Shown: positions 8,096 to 17,526, counted from the first letter of the stretch. The stretch: DNA of 64,000 bases from Ponticaulis koreensis DSM 19734 (GCF_000420665.1 NZ_ATVJ01000001.1:1302001-1366000); one strand, 5' to 3'. Notes: generated from the letters alone by a model not told the origin. Program-made: numbers and translations.

Positions 8096-8992
8096 CTAGT
8101 AGGCGTTTTCCTCGATCTCGTCGCGCAGCGCGCTCGCTGCATTGTCGATATCCATCGTGTAAAGCGGTTGGTCTGCAATGCCGACAGGACTGACGACTTC
8201 ACCATCGACCACCCAGGAGAATGCGCCCGCATCCTGCGTCGTCAGGGTCCAGCCTGCGCCAACGCGCAGATTATAGACTTCGCCGCGAGAGAGCTGGCGA
8301 TCAACGAACAAAGTACCATCAGCGCCGCGGATCTCGATCCATGCACGGCGGTCTGCGCGAATTTCCAGATTGAAGGCATTCATCGCTGCGCTCAGCGCCG
8401 GAGAGGCGGTTACAGGCAGACGGGAGCCGTCATTATAAGGGCTGGTGATCGCGATGGTTGGCGCTGGCGCGACCATCTCGGTTTCAGCCGGCGTGGTGAT
8501 GAATTTATAGCCCGCGAATGCGAGGCCACCCGCGACGACAACACCGAGAATGGCGAGACCTGCCTTCAGGATGAACGCGTTGCGGTGGCTGTTATCTTTG
8601 CGAACGACAACTTGCTCTGGCGCTGCCTGGGCAAGCGCGCCGCATTGAGAGTTGAACTGCTCGACGCATTCGTTCTGGCACATGCCGATGGCACGGGCAT
8701 AGTCACGAATGTAGGGATTCACGAAGCCTTTCGGCAGGCGGTTCACCTGCATGGCTTCAATAGCTGTGATGTAGTCGCGCCGAAGGCGGAGTTTGCGGGA
8801 CACATCGTCAACTTCGAGTCCGAGTGAGAGGCGCGCTGCACGCATGCGCTCGCCAATTCGTGCATTGGGATCAACCGGCCCGTCTACGAGTTGTAGATGA
8901 GGTGCTTTAGCTGTCACGGAGCTCGTTTTCTCCGACTTTCCCAACGCGTCTGCCTCGTTGTCCGAGGTTTTATTTTCTACCGCCTTTGCCAT
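8096..8992 (-). CDS. rodZ: RodZ-like cell-shape protein (HTH, one TM helix, DUF4115)
   Basis: 298 residues: a disordered N-terminus, a helix-turn-helix domain (about 44-110, IGERMRAARLSLGLEVDDVS, then LRRDYITAIEA and LPKGFVNPYIRDYARAIGM), one transmembrane helix (about 140-160), and a periplasmic C-terminal DUF4115-type domain (about 205-285, LEIRADRRAWIEIRGADG). RodZ links cytosolic MreB to the cell-wall elongation machinery. The family often neighbours ispG, and here only the convergent aminotransferase separates them. Gene symbol is given by domain order and context. Confidence 0.85.
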   Translation of the reverse strand: MAKAVENKTSDNEADALGKSEKTSSVTAKAPHLQLVDGPVDPNARIGERMRAARLSLGLEVDDVSRKLRLRRDYITAIEAMQVNRLPKGFVNPYIRDYARAIGMCQNECVEQFNSQCGALAQAAPEQVVVRKDNSHRNAFILKAGLAILGVVVAGGLAFAGYKFITTPAETEMVAPAPTIAITSPYNDGSRLPVTASPALSAAMNAFNLEIRADRRAWIEIRGADGTLFVDRQLSRGEVYNLRVGAGWTLTTQDAGAFSWVVDGEVVSPVGIADQPLYTMDIDNAASALRDEIEENAY

Positions 8993-9078
8993 GGAACTGC
9001 CCGCCTTCCAGAGCTTATTTTTATTGTACGCTCGTTTTTTAGATTAAAACGTTAAAAATCGAGTGTTCAAGTAGGATT

Positions 9079-11361
9079 TCACACCTGAACATACTCCTGC
9101 AATAGATTTAACAAATCCTTTTCCATATCTGAGGTTTGTTTTTCTAATATTGCCTCAAATTTTAACCCTATCTGCGAAAGGTTTACGCGGCGGACCGCTC
9201 TTTTAACGGGACCGACCCCTGAAACAGGCATGGATAGGCGTCTGAAGCCGAGTAAACTGAACACTAAAGCCATTAACGGATTTCCGGCCGCTTCGCCGCA
9301 AATGGAAACTGGAACGTTACAGGTGTTTGCGCGCTCGCAGATATCCTTCAGGAAGAGCAGGAATGTCTTGTTAAGGATCGGATAGCGGTCAGACAGCATC
9401 CGGTTATCGCGATCTACGGCGAAGAAATACTGGTGAAGATCGTTCGTGCCGATGGACAGAAAGTCGATTTCGCCTTTCAGTTCATGGAAGCTGAGCGCGA
9501 AAGCAGGTGTCTCGATCATCGCGCCGACTTTCAGATCAGATGGATAGTTCTCTCCGCGACGCTTGGCGCGTTCGAACTCCTGTTCCAGCATTCCTTTTGC
9601 CGCGCGGTATTCATCCAGCGTGGTCACAAGTGGAAACATGACAGAAAGCGTTTTGCCGTCCGCCGCACGGCAAAGTGCGCGAAGTTGGCGGCGGAAGAGG
9701 CCTTTTTTGTCGAGCGCGAGACGAAGTGAGCGCCAGCCCAGAGCCGGGTTTTCTTCGCCTGTGGAGTGTGCGCCGTTCATAAGCTTGTCGCCGCCAAGGT
9801 CCAGTGTCCGGAAGAGGACAGGGCGATCACCGGCTGTTTCGAAGACGCGGCCGTAAAATTCCTGCTGCTCCATGCGCGTTGGCAGGGTCTCGGAGACGAG
9901 GAACTGGAATTCGGTCCGGAACAGGCCAATGCCTTCCGCACCCGATGCGTCCAGATTGTCGACGTCGATGGAAAGGCCCGCATTCATCATCAGCTCGATG
10001 TGCACGCCGTCTTGCGTAACCGCTTTCAGGTCACGAATGGCCGCAAACTCGGCGAGACGCTGGCTACGCATGAGGAGCCGGTCGCGATACACCGCAACGA
10101 GATCAGATTCCGGACGGATGTGAACATGGCCGGTATCGCCGTCGACAATGGCGTCATCGCCATTCTCTACGACAGCCATAATGCGATCCACTCCGCCAAC
10201 GAGGGGTAGGCCCAGCGCGCGTGCTACGATAACGGCGTGTGAGGTCGTGCTTTCGTCTTCCAGAACAATCGCGCGGAGGCCCGCATTCCGATATTCCAGA
10301 AGATCTGCCGGCCCGAGGCGTCGGGCGACAAGGATTTTGCCGTCGAGGTCAGGGCTTGCAACGCTGCCTTCATGGCCTGCAAGCAGACGGAGCAGGCGGT
10401 TGTCGAGGTCTTCGAGGTCGTGAAGTCGGTCGCGTAGATAGCTGTCTGTCGCGCTTTCAAGACGCGCGCGGTGTTCACGGCGGGCCCGGTCGACAGCAGC
10501 TTCCGCAGAAAGGCCTGAAGATACAGCATCCAGCAGACGTGCAGCCCAGGACGGGTCATAGGCGAGCATGCGATAAGTTTCGAGAATGTCCCGGCTTTCT
10601 CCTCCAAGCGGAGAGACATGCTGGACCATCATGGAATCGACAAAGCTGCGCAGCTGTTCCAGCGCGGTTTTGAGGCGTTCTTCTTCGTGTCCGATATCTT
10701 TGGCGAAGAATTGCGCCGGCGCAACGACAGGGTCGTGCAGGTGAACGGCGCCCATTGCGAGCCCATCACTCAGCGAACGACCAATAAGCTCCTGCGGGCG
10801 GTTCGGGCGAACGGCGACGTCAGCCAGTTCCTCAGAACCGCTTTTGGATTCGGTCGTGACGACTTCTGCCAGAACCATGGCAATGGTTTGCAGGGTTTCG
10901 ACATCTTCCTCGTCATAAACGCGGCGCACAACGTTCTGAACAGCCAGAACGCCGATGACGCGGCCAAAGCGCAGAATTGGCACACCAAGGAAGGACGTGA
11001 ACGGGTCCTCGCCAGTTTCAGGCCGATAGGAGAAGCGCGGGTGGTGCGGCGCGTCCTGAATATTTTGCGGGCGGGCCTGCTGGGAAACAAGACCGATCAG
11101 ACCTTCATTGCGCGCCAGTCGCGTGCGCTTGATTGCTTCCTGTTTGAGGCCTTCGGTGGCGACGAGTTCAAAGTCGCCATTTTCCAGCCTGAGATAAATC
11201 GAGCAAACATCGGCAACAAAAGAGCGGGCAATGAGATCAACAACGCCCGCCAGACGGCCATCAAGACTACGACCTTCTGCCATAAGGGACCTGAGCCGCG
11301 TCATAAGGATGCGCGGGGCAACAGCGCCTATTGGGCGAGAAGGCCGGTCAGGTGGGGCCAT
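9079..11361 (-). CDS. ptsP: Phosphoenolpyruvate-protein phosphotransferase of the nitrogen PTS
   Basis: 760 residues. The N-terminal GAF domain (about 20-170), the PTS enzyme I N-terminal domain, the phosphohistidine segment with H375 (DESTTSHAVIVARALG), and the C-terminal PEP-binding TIM barrel (GIGLFRTEFQF; MIETPAFALS; SIGTNDLHQY; SICGEAAG) are all present. EI-Ntr autophosphorylates from PEP and passes phosphate to NPr, regulating nitrogen and potassium metabolism rather than sugar uptake. It follows lysC by about 20 bases, a conserved alphaproteobacterial order, so they are probably co-transcribed. Confidence 0.95.
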   Translation of the reverse strand: MAPPDRPSRPIGAVAPRILMTRLRSLMAEGRSLDGRLAGVVDLIARSFVADVCSIYLRLENGDFELVATEGLKQEAIKRTRLARNEGLIGLVSQQARPQNIQDAPHHPRFSYRPETGEDPFTSFLGVPILRFGRVIGVLAVQNVVRRVYDEEDVETLQTIAMVLAEVVTTESKSGSEELADVAVRPNRPQELIGRSLSDGLAMGAVHLHDPVVAPAQFFAKDIGHEEERLKTALEQLRSFVDSMMVQHVSPLGGESRDILETYRMLAYDPSWAARLLDAVSSGLSAEAAVDRARREHRARLESATDSYLRDRLHDLEDLDNRLLRLLAGHEGSVASPDLDGKILVARRLGPADLLEYRNAGLRAIVLEDESTTSHAVIVARALGLPLVGGVDRIMAVVENGDDAIVDGDTGHVHIRPESDLVAVYRDRLLMRSQRLAEFAAIRDLKAVTQDGVHIELMMNAGLSIDVDNLDASGAEGIGLFRTEFQFLVSETLPTRMEQQEFYGRVFETAGDRPVLFRTLDLGGDKLMNGAHSTGEENPALGWRSLRLALDKKGLFRRQLRALCRAADGKTLSVMFPLVTTLDEYRAAKGMLEQEFERAKRRGENYPSDLKVGAMIETPAFALSFHELKGEIDFLSIGTNDLHQYFFAVDRDNRMLSDRYPILNKTFLLFLKDICERANTCNVPVSICGEAAGNPLMALVFSLLGFRRLSMPVSGVGPVKRAVRRVNLSQIGLKFEAILEKQTSDMEKDLLNLLQEYVQV

Positions 11362-11381
11362 CAGCTCTTAAAGTTTTGTCC

Positions 11382-12635
11382 TCAGCTCTCGGCATCGAGC
11401 CCATATGCTGTGTGCAGGGCACGAACAGCGAGCTCGGTGTATGATGAGTCGATCAGAACCGAGATTTTGATTTCAGATGTCGAAATGACCTGAATGTTGA
11501 TGCCTTTGGCAGACAGAGCGTCAAACATCGTCTTCGCTACCCCGGTATGACTACGCATACCGACACCAATGACAGAAACTTTGGCAACATCACGGTCAAC
11601 AACGATAGATTCGAAGCCAATCTTCGATTTTGCGTCCTGCAGCACAGAAATTGCCAGCTCGGAGTCACGTTCTGTGCAGGTGAAGACCATGTTTGCCTGT
11701 TCCGGGCCACGCGCGTCAGCCTGAACGATCATGTCCACATTGACGTTGGCTTCAGCCAGACGTGAGAAGATATCGGCAGCAATACCTGGGTGGTTGGACA
11801 CGCCGAGCAGGCTGATCTTTGCTTCATCGCGGCTATAGGCGATGCCGCTGACAACCTGTTTTTCCATTATCTCATCCTCATCACAAACGAGTGTACCTGA
11901 ATTATCTGCGCCGACTTCGGCAAAGCTGGACAGCACACGGATAGGAACCCGGTGGTTCATAGCCATTTCAACGGAGCGGGTCTGAAGAACCTTCGCGCCG
12001 AGAGATGCCATTTCCAGCATTTCTTCGTACGAAATTTTTTCAATGCGCTGTGCTTTTGGCACGATGCGCGGGTCAGTCGTGTAAACGCCGTCCACGTCAG
12101 TATAGATGTCACAGCGCTCGGCGTGGAGCGCAGCCGCAACCGCAACAGCCGATGTATCGGAGCCGCCACGACCAAGCGTTGTGATACGATCTTCCTCGGT
12201 GCGGCCCTGAAAGCCTGCAACGACAGCAATCTCGCCTGATCCGACAGCCTGAGAGAAGGCTTCGCCGTCAATATCGCGGATACGCGCTTTGCCGTGAATG
12301 TCGTTCGTCAGCATCGGCATTTGCCAGCCAAGCCATGAGCGGGCTTTCAGGCCGCGCTTGCGCAGGGCCAGCGCCAGAAGGCCGGATGTAACCTGCTCGC
12401 CAGAAGAAACGATGACATCGTATTCGTCATCGAAATTCTCGCCAACAACGCCAGCGCCTGCTGCGCCCGTTGCCAGAGACACGAGATGGTTTGTCTGGCC
12501 AGCCATGGCAGACACAATAACCGCAACGCCGCCCGGGCTTGTTTCGGCCTGTTTTGCAACCAGATCAGCGACATGGTTGATACGTTCGAGATCAGCGACG
12601 GACGTGCCGCCAAACTTCATGACAATGGGTGACAT
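11382..12635 (-). CDS. lysC: Aspartate kinase
   Basis: 417 residues: an N-terminal kinase domain starting MKFGGTSVADLERINHVA (the KFGGTS nucleotide-binding signature) with the GRGGSDTSAVAVAAAL motif, and two C-terminal ACT domains (about 270-415) with the VNVDMIVQ and INIQVISTSEIKISVLI segments that bind the feedback amino acid. It makes aspartyl phosphate for lysine, methionine, threonine and diaminopimelate synthesis. First gene of the lysC-ptsP unit, divergent from ubiG. No lysine riboswitch was recognised in the short leader. Confidence 0.96.
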   Translation of the reverse strand: MSPIVMKFGGTSVADLERINHVADLVAKQAETSPGGVAVIVSAMAGQTNHLVSLATGAAGAGVVGENFDDEYDVIVSSGEQVTSGLLALALRKRGLKARSWLGWQMPMLTNDIHGKARIRDIDGEAFSQAVGSGEIAVVAGFQGRTEEDRITTLGRGGSDTSAVAVAAALHAERCDIYTDVDGVYTTDPRIVPKAQRIEKISYEEMLEMASLGAKVLQTRSVEMAMNHRVPIRVLSSFAEVGADNSGTLVCDEDEIMEKQVVSGIAYSRDEAKISLLGVSNHPGIAADIFSRLAEANVNVDMIVQADARGPEQANMVFTCTERDSELAISVLQDAKSKIGFESIVVDRDVAKVSVIGVGMRSHTGVAKTMFDALSAKGINIQVISTSEIKISVLIDSSYTELAVRALHTAYGLDAES

Positions 12636-12728
12636 CGGCGTAATTCGATACTGCTACTTTTATCTTGGACTGAACTTCCCGCACCTTGTAGGAGGTGAAC
12701 GGGTTTGGCGCAAATGCGGAGATTAAAA

Positions 12729-13505
12729 ATGTCGAAGAATTCTTTGAATGAAGCTCCTGAAGGGCTGTCTTCTCCAAGCATTGATCCGGAAGAAGTCTCT
12801 AAATTCTCCCGCATAGCTAGTGAATGGTGGGATCCAAAGGGAAATTTTCGCCCGCTTCACAAATTTAATCCGGTTCGCCTCACTTTTTTGCGAGAGACAA
12901 TTGTTTCCCATTTCGGGCTTGATCCGCGCGCTATTCGTCCGCTCGAAGGCTTGCGCCTTCTGGATATTGGCTGCGGCGGTGGTCTGATCAGCGAGCCGAT
13001 GGCCCGACTTGGCGCTCAGGTGACGGCGGTGGATGCGTCTGAAAACAACATCAAGACGGCAAGCGTGCATGCAAAATCACAGGGGCTGGAGATTGATTTT
13101 CGCGCTGGCACGGCTGAAGCGCTGCTCGCATCGGACGAGCCTCCGTTTGATGTGGTGCTCAATATGGAAGTCATCGAGCATGTCGCCGATCCTGAGACCT
13201 ATCTGACGGATTGCTGCGGTCTTGTCCGTCCGGGCGGTATGACGGTGGTTGCGACGCTGAATAAAACAGCGAAAGCGCTCGCGCTGGCGGTGGTTGGCGC
13301 AGAATACATTCTCGGCTGGCTGCCTCGCGGCACACACGACTACCAGAAATTTTTAAAGCCCGAGCAGATTACAGACTGGCTGGACGCCGCAGGACTTGAG
13401 TGCGAACCGGCGCAGGGTGTCAGCTATAATCCGCTGGGTGATAGCTGGTCACTCTCCGGTGATACCGACATCAATTATATGGTCGTCGCGCGTAAACCGG
13501 CCTGA
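12729..13505 (+). CDS. ubiG: Bifunctional ubiquinone biosynthesis O-methyltransferase
   Basis: 258 residues with family motifs SIDPEEVSKFSRIASEWWDP, the SAM-binding DIGCGGGLISEPMARLGA (about 79-96), NMEVIEHV and the late LPRGTHDYQKFLKPEQ. UbiG performs both O-methylations in ubiquinone synthesis, in the cytosol at the membrane face. Two starts are possible: ATG 12729 with GGAG seven bases upstream, or TTG 12705 with an excellent AGGAGGTG seven bases upstream. The ATG is taken because the extra eight residues are not family sequence, but the strong SD makes the choice uncertain. Confidence 0.93.
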   Translation: MSKNSLNEAPEGLSSPSIDPEEVSKFSRIASEWWDPKGNFRPLHKFNPVRLTFLRETIVSHFGLDPRAIRPLEGLRLLDIGCGGGLISEPMARLGAQVTAVDASENNIKTASVHAKSQGLEIDFRAGTAEALLASDEPPFDVVLNMEVIEHVADPETYLTDCCGLVRPGGMTVVATLNKTAKALALAVVGAEYILGWLPRGTHDYQKFLKPEQITDWLDAAGLECEPAQGVSYNPLGDSWSLSGDTDINYMVVARKPA

Positions 13506-13512
13506 TCTAAAA

Positions 13513-13537
13513 AACGCCGGCGCTTAGGCCAGCGTTT
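13513..13537 (+). terminator. Probable terminator between ubiG and the lipoprotein gene
   Basis: AACGCCGGC and GCCAGCGTT form a nine-base stem with one mismatch and a six-base loop, followed by TT. It lies directly after the ubiG stop and before the stop of the convergent lipoprotein gene, so it may serve both. Confidence 0.5.
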
Positions 13538-13559
13538 CTGTGTTCTGGTGTTCTATCGC

Positions 13560-14432
13560 TTATGGATAAATCGCTTCCAGTGTCTGCAGGTCGTTTGCAT
13601 TGCACTGATAGCCAGCTTCCTGAAGCGAGCGGCGCGCGCCGCCCATAAAGCGGCCATGCTCTTCGGCAATGGCGGCTACATCCCAACCGTTCTGCGCCGC
13701 AATCTGGATAAACTGTGCAAAGCCTTGCTGCCAGTTCAGGCCGCAATAAGACCGGGCGCCTGATACGATGCCCATAATAGCGACATCATCATTACGCAGC
13801 TGGTCAGACAGAAGCGACCAGATGAGCGCTGAGTCGGAGTAGTCCAGAAGCGTGCGGCGGTCACGCGGGGTAGAGGCAGGCGTTGCGGTTGGCGCAGGCG
13901 TTTCATCCGACCGGATCTGGTCTTCCATGACAACGAATGTCACGACTTCGTCGTCGTTTGCTGCCGCTTCTGCCAGGCGGGTTTCCAGCTCGTCGGCTTC
14001 TGCAAGAAGTGTTTCAGCGCGGGACGTTGTTTCTTCGATTTCGGCGATAACCGCGCGTTTTTCTAGCTGAATGGCGGCAATGCTTGTGTCGATCTGTTCG
14101 ATTGCGGTTTCAGCCTGTTCCAGTTCGGCTTCGTTGTCCGTACCGGCTGCGGCATCGACAAGCTCTTTACGGGCGTCGGCCATTCCGGCGAGCGCGTCGT
14201 TGAGTTCGGCGAGGTCGGCGTTGAGGGCTTCGGCTTCAAGCTGGAGTTCAGCTGCCTGAGCGCGAAGCAGGGCCAGCGTGTCTGCTGCGGGCGTTTCAGC
14301 AGTTTCAATGGCGGGTGTGCTTGTTTCTTGCTCGATGACAGGAGGCGTCGCAGGCGTTTCGGTCATGCCCGCAGGAATGGTTTGACATGCTGCTAGCGAT
14401 AACAGCGCAGAGACAAAAATCAGACGTTTCAC
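13560..14432 (-). CDS. Lipoprotein with long coiled coil, unknown function
   Basis: 290 residues. MKRLIFVSALLSLAAC gives a signal peptide and lipobox (LAAC). A Thr/Pro-rich linker follows (about 18-48), then a long heptad-rich coiled coil dominated by Ala, Glu and Leu (about 50-165), a second disordered Pro/Thr stretch (about 180-193), and a compact C-terminal domain (about 197-290) with LLDYSDSALIWSLLSDQLRN and two cysteines in this region. The protein is presumably anchored in the outer membrane and spans the periplasm. Family not recognised; only layout can be described. Confidence 0.72.
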   Translation of the reverse strand: MKRLIFVSALLSLAACQTIPAGMTETPATPPVIEQETSTPAIETAETPAADTLALLRAQAAELQLEAEALNADLAELNDALAGMADARKELVDAAAGTDNEAELEQAETAIEQIDTSIAAIQLEKRAVIAEIEETTSRAETLLAEADELETRLAEAAANDDEVVTFVVMEDQIRSDETPAPTATPASTPRDRRTLLDYSDSALIWSLLSDQLRNDDVAIMGIVSGARSYCGLNWQQGFAQFIQIAAQNGWDVAAIAEEHGRFMGGARRSLQEAGYQCNANDLQTLEAIYP

Positions 14433-14524
14433 ACCGAACTCCTCAAAAACTTTAGCCCGCTGCCCTGATATGGGTGTTGCAAATCAGGGCAATCGGGCAT
14501 TGGGGAGCAAGTTTCGGGCCAGAC

Positions 14525-15010
14525 TTATTCCCCGTCTGTGACGGCCGTTGAATTCAGCTGGATATAGTTCTGAATGCCTGTGCGTTTGATCAGATCGAAC
14601 TGGGTCTCGATGAAGTCGACATGTTCTTCTTCATTATCGAGGATTTTGCAGAAGAGCTCGCGGGAGACATAGTCGCGAACGCTTTCGCAATGTTCAATCG
14701 CATCACGCAGAAGCGGAATAGCGTTGTGTTCTAGTTTCAGATCGCATTCGAGGATTTCCTCGACCGTTTCACCGATCATGAGTTTACCGAGATCCTGAAG
14801 GTTTGGCAGGCCGCCAAGGAAGAGGATGCGTTCGATCAGCCAGTCCGCATGATTCATCTCTTCAATAGATTCTTCGTACTCTTTCTTGCCGAGCTTGGTC
14901 ACGCCCCAGTCATTCAGCATGCGTGAATGCAGGAAATACTGGTTGATTGCCGTCAGCTCGTTCTTGAGAGCCTTGTTGAGAAATTCGATGACCTTTGGGT
15001 CGCCCTTCAT
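14525..15010 (-). CDS. bfr: Bacterioferritin
   Basis: 161 residues matching bacterioferritin along the whole length: the ferroxidase ligands are in [31 protein letters not shown] and [12 protein letters not shown], and M52-region Met for haem binding lies in the EEMNHAD helix. Bfr stores iron as a 24-mer nanocage and oxidises Fe(II). It lies about 100 bases downstream of bfd on the same strand, the usual storage-and-release pair. A minor C-terminal extension (NSTAVTDGE) is seen. Confidence 0.96.
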   Translation of the reverse strand: MKGDPKVIEFLNKALKNELTAINQYFLHSRMLNDWGVTKLGKKEYEESIEEMNHADWLIERILFLGGLPNLQDLGKLMIGETVEEILECDLKLEHNAIPLLRDAIEHCESVRDYVSRELFCKILDNEEEHVDFIETQFDLIKRTGIQNYIQLNSTAVTDGE

Positions 15011-15111
15011 GATGAGTCTCCTATGCTGGGACTCAGGAATACCACAAGAAAACCCGCCTCGGGAAGGCTTGTCAGATAAAATTTATGAAGAAAATCAATG
15101 GGTTGAGAGTG

Positions 15112-15318
15112 CTAGGCAATTGCATTCGCAACTAGATCATTTTCCATTGCGGTTTCAGCGGTCTTCTCGCGAAGGCGCGCGCACATTTCAGGTTTGCAGC
15201 GACCACACTGGAACTTATTGCCATGATGGGCCTGAATCTCTTTTGGAGATTTAGCGCCGTTATCGATGGCATCGTCGACCTTCCGGCCGTTCAGATTATG
15301 ACAAACGCAAATGATCAT
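15112..15318 (-). CDS. bfd: Bacterioferritin-associated ferredoxin
   Basis: 68 residues, MIICVCHNLNGRKVDDAIDN with C4, C6, C38 and C41 arranged as C-x-C and C-x2-C, the [2Fe-2S] ligands of the BFD domain. Bfd donates electrons to the haem of bacterioferritin to release stored iron. The ATG at 15318 gives the standard family N-terminus; a TTG at 15327 in frame is the alternative. It precedes bfr in the same orientation, and an inverted repeat lies directly upstream. Confidence 0.93.
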   Translation of the reverse strand: MIICVCHNLNGRKVDDAIDNGAKSPKEIQAHHGNKFQCGRCKPEMCARLREKTAETAMENDLVANAIA

Positions 15319-15322
15319 GAGT

Positions 15323-15342
15323 CGCAACTAGCCTCAGTTGCG
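15323..15342 (-). promoter_or_regulatory. Inverted repeat at the bfd start
   Basis: CGCAACT and AGTTGCG (perfect seven-base arms, six-base loop) lie four bases upstream of the bfd ATG; read on the minus strand the loop contains GAGG. It may be an iron-regulator site or an RNA hairpin that affects translation. It does not clearly match a standard Fur or Irr box. Confidence 0.4.
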
Positions 15343-15384
15343 AATGAATGTCAATCAAAAGAGTCAGCCAGAATGTCGCATTTT

Positions 15385-16707
15385 TCAGATGATCTGCGCT
15401 TTACGGGCTGCCGCCTCCAGGTCAGCTCGGTGATCGGGGTGGGCCAGCGCGATCATGGCGCGTGCACGTTCTTCACCGGAAAGGCCGATCAATTGTGCTA
15501 TCCCGAATTCGGTAACGACGGTATCGACGTCATTTCGGGGCGTTGTGACGGGGCCTGTCAGCTCCGGAACGATGCGCGACACAGCACCATGCTTTGCCGT
15601 GGATGTGCAGGCGATGATCGATTTTCCGCCCTTGGAGGCGCGTGCGCCGCGGACGAAATCGAGCTGGCCGCCAGAGCCTGAATACTGCCGACCGGCAAGG
15701 TTTTCCGAGTTGCATGCGCCAAACAGGTCCACTTGCAGTGTCGCATTGATAGAGATCACACCATCATTCTTTGCAATGTGGCGAGGGTCGTTGACGATGT
15801 TCACCGGGTGGGAGTTGATCGACGGATTGTCATCCAGCAGATCATACATGCGCTTGTTCCCGAGCGCGAAGGTGAAAACCGTGCGGCCCGGAAACGTGTT
15901 CTTGTTTCGGTTGGTGACAGCGCCACAATCGATGAGGTCCACCATCCCGGGCGATAACAGCTCGGTATGAATGCCAAGGTCGGTCCGGCCCTTCAGATGG
16001 CCGCACACTTCGTTTGGCAGGGCACCAATACCCATTTGAAGGCAGGCACCATCCGGCACGAGATCAGCTATCATCTCACCAATCTGGCGTTCTTCGGCTG
16101 AGGCTTCGCGGGCCGGGGCTTCAAATAATGGCTCATGGTTTTCGATTATGGCATCAATTTCGGAGATATGGATCATAGAGTCCCCGAAAACGCGCGGCAT
16201 ATGCTTGTTTACCTCAACCACTGTATGGCGGGCAGAACGGGCCGCCGTGCTCGCATAGTCATTGTTCGTGCCGAAGGAGAAATAGCCGTGCTTATCCATC
16301 GGGGAGACGGTGGTGATGAAGGTGTCGAGCTGCACATGCTGGCTTAAAAGGCGCGGAGCATCTGAAAATGCGACGGGCACAAAGTTCAGAACCTTGCGTC
16401 CTTCCTTCTCGCCGCGTTCTGCGAGCGCGCGCTCTGTCGGTCCCATGAACATGCAGTGCGGGTGGACATGGTCCATCATGTCATAGCGCAGCAGAGTTTG
16501 CGCTGCGGCGGGCATTGAGTGGAAATACCAGAGGCGAATATCGGTGAGGTTTCCGGCCTCGATCTTCTCATTCAAGGCGGCCAGCAGGGCAGGCGGTTCG
16601 CCGAGCGCCATACCCATGGAGATGTTTGAGCCCGACCTTGCAAATCGAACGGCCTCTGCGGGCGCGCAAAGTTTCGCTTTATATTCGGCCTGATAACCAG
16701 CTGACAT
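15385..16707 (-). CDS. Acetyl-CoA hydrolase/transferase family (4-hydroxybutyrate CoA-transferase-like)
   Basis: 440 residues with both CoA-transferase domains. The N-terminal half has AVRFARSGSNISMGMALGEP and the second the glycine-rich LQMGIGALPNEVCGHL; the likely active-site Glu lies in HTELLSPGMVDL, and GSGGQLDFVRGARASKGGKS is also typical. It would transfer CoA between acetyl-CoA and short-chain acids; the acid is unknown. The ATG at 16707 follows GGAGG by nine bases, so the in-frame upstream extension to 16743 is rejected. It lies downstream of the azoreductase gene on the same strand but has its own spacing. Confidence 0.9.
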   Translation of the reverse strand: MSAGYQAEYKAKLCAPAEAVRFARSGSNISMGMALGEPPALLAALNEKIEAGNLTDIRLWYFHSMPAAAQTLLRYDMMDHVHPHCMFMGPTERALAERGEKEGRKVLNFVPVAFSDAPRLLSQHVQLDTFITTVSPMDKHGYFSFGTNNDYASTAARSARHTVVEVNKHMPRVFGDSMIHISEIDAIIENHEPLFEAPAREASAEERQIGEMIADLVPDGACLQMGIGALPNEVCGHLKGRTDLGIHTELLSPGMVDLIDCGAVTNRNKNTFPGRTVFTFALGNKRMYDLLDDNPSINSHPVNIVNDPRHIAKNDGVISINATLQVDLFGACNSENLAGRQYSGSGGQLDFVRGARASKGGKSIIACTSTAKHGAVSRIVPELTGPVTTPRNDVDTVVTEFGIAQLIGLSGEERARAMIALAHPDHRADLEAAARKAQII

Positions 16708-16781
16708 GAGAAGGGCCTCCACTATTCGCGGAGACCCTAGCATGTTTTGCTTTCGATGAACCGGCGGCGCGTAGGCGCAGG

Positions 16782-17396
16782 TCAGGCTGGCTCAAGCTCG
16801 CCGAGAACAGCTTTCAGATCAGCATCGGGATCTGCTGTCAGGAGCGAGGGCTGGAAGCGTAGAATGCTTGCCTCCTGAATGCCGACAAGGCCAAGCCACC
16901 AGCGCATATATTCGCCATGGAAATCCTTGCCGTATTTCTCGTCAGCGCCCGGCGCGAATACGCCCGATGTCAGAACCAGCGTCGCTTTCTTGCCGTCTAG
17001 CAGGCCGAAATAGCCTTTGATCGGATCAAAGCCGAAGAGCAGGCCCGGCTGGGTGATGATGTCCAGGAATTGTTTCAGCTTGTAGGGCACGCCCCCATTC
17101 CACATTGGTACTGAGAAAACGAACAGATCGTAGGATTTGAACTTCTCGGTCAGCGCAACAACCTGATCCCAGGCGGTCTGGCGCGTGTCATCCATTTCAC
17201 CGACGCCGAAAAAGGTCATTTTGGCAGCGGCCTTGTCGCCGTCGAATTCGGGCATATCAAGCGACCACAGGTTCAGCGTGTCAACTTCAAGCGTCGGGAC
17301 GGCGCGCTTGCGGTTCTCAATGTAAGCTTCGGCGATCTGAACGGATTTTGAAGCGTCTTCGCGAGGCGAGCTGATAATGTGCAATAGTTTTGGCAT
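16782..17396 (-). CDS. azoR: FMN-dependent NADH-azoreductase
   Basis: 204 residues of the flavodoxin-like quinone/azoreductase fold: MPKLLHIISSPREDASKSVQ binds the FMN phosphate, and SVPMWNGGVPYKLKQFLDII with FGFDPIKGYFGLLDGKKATL is the classic AzoR signature. These enzymes reduce quinones and azo compounds with NADH. GGAG lies seven bases upstream of ATG 17396. It is divergent from the CGNR regulator, which probably controls it through the palindrome at 17478-17493. Confidence 0.9.
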   Translation of the reverse strand: MPKLLHIISSPREDASKSVQIAEAYIENRKRAVPTLEVDTLNLWSLDMPEFDGDKAAAKMTFFGVGEMDDTRQTAWDQVVALTEKFKSYDLFVFSVPMWNGGVPYKLKQFLDIITQPGLLFGFDPIKGYFGLLDGKKATLVLTSGVFAPGADEKYGKDFHGEYMRWWLGLVGIQEASILRFQPSLLTADPDADLKAVLGELEPA

Positions 17397-17477
17397 GTCT
17401 TTTCTCCGTGTGACCATTATATTTGGTTTTTGACGGTTATCAGACTGGAGTAACTGTTAAAATATCAAAATGCCGGT

Positions 17478-17493
17478 TACACATCAATGTGTA
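17478..17493. promoter_or_regulatory. Palindrome between azoR and the CGNR regulator
   Basis: TACACATCAATGTGTA is a palindrome with seven-base arms around a CA centre, located in the divergent promoter region about 34 bases before the regulator start. A TTGACG-like -35 element lies further upstream. A good candidate operator, function inferred. Confidence 0.5.
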
Positions 17494-17526
17494 TCCGCGT
17501 GAGATGTCGCGATGATGGAGACTAAA

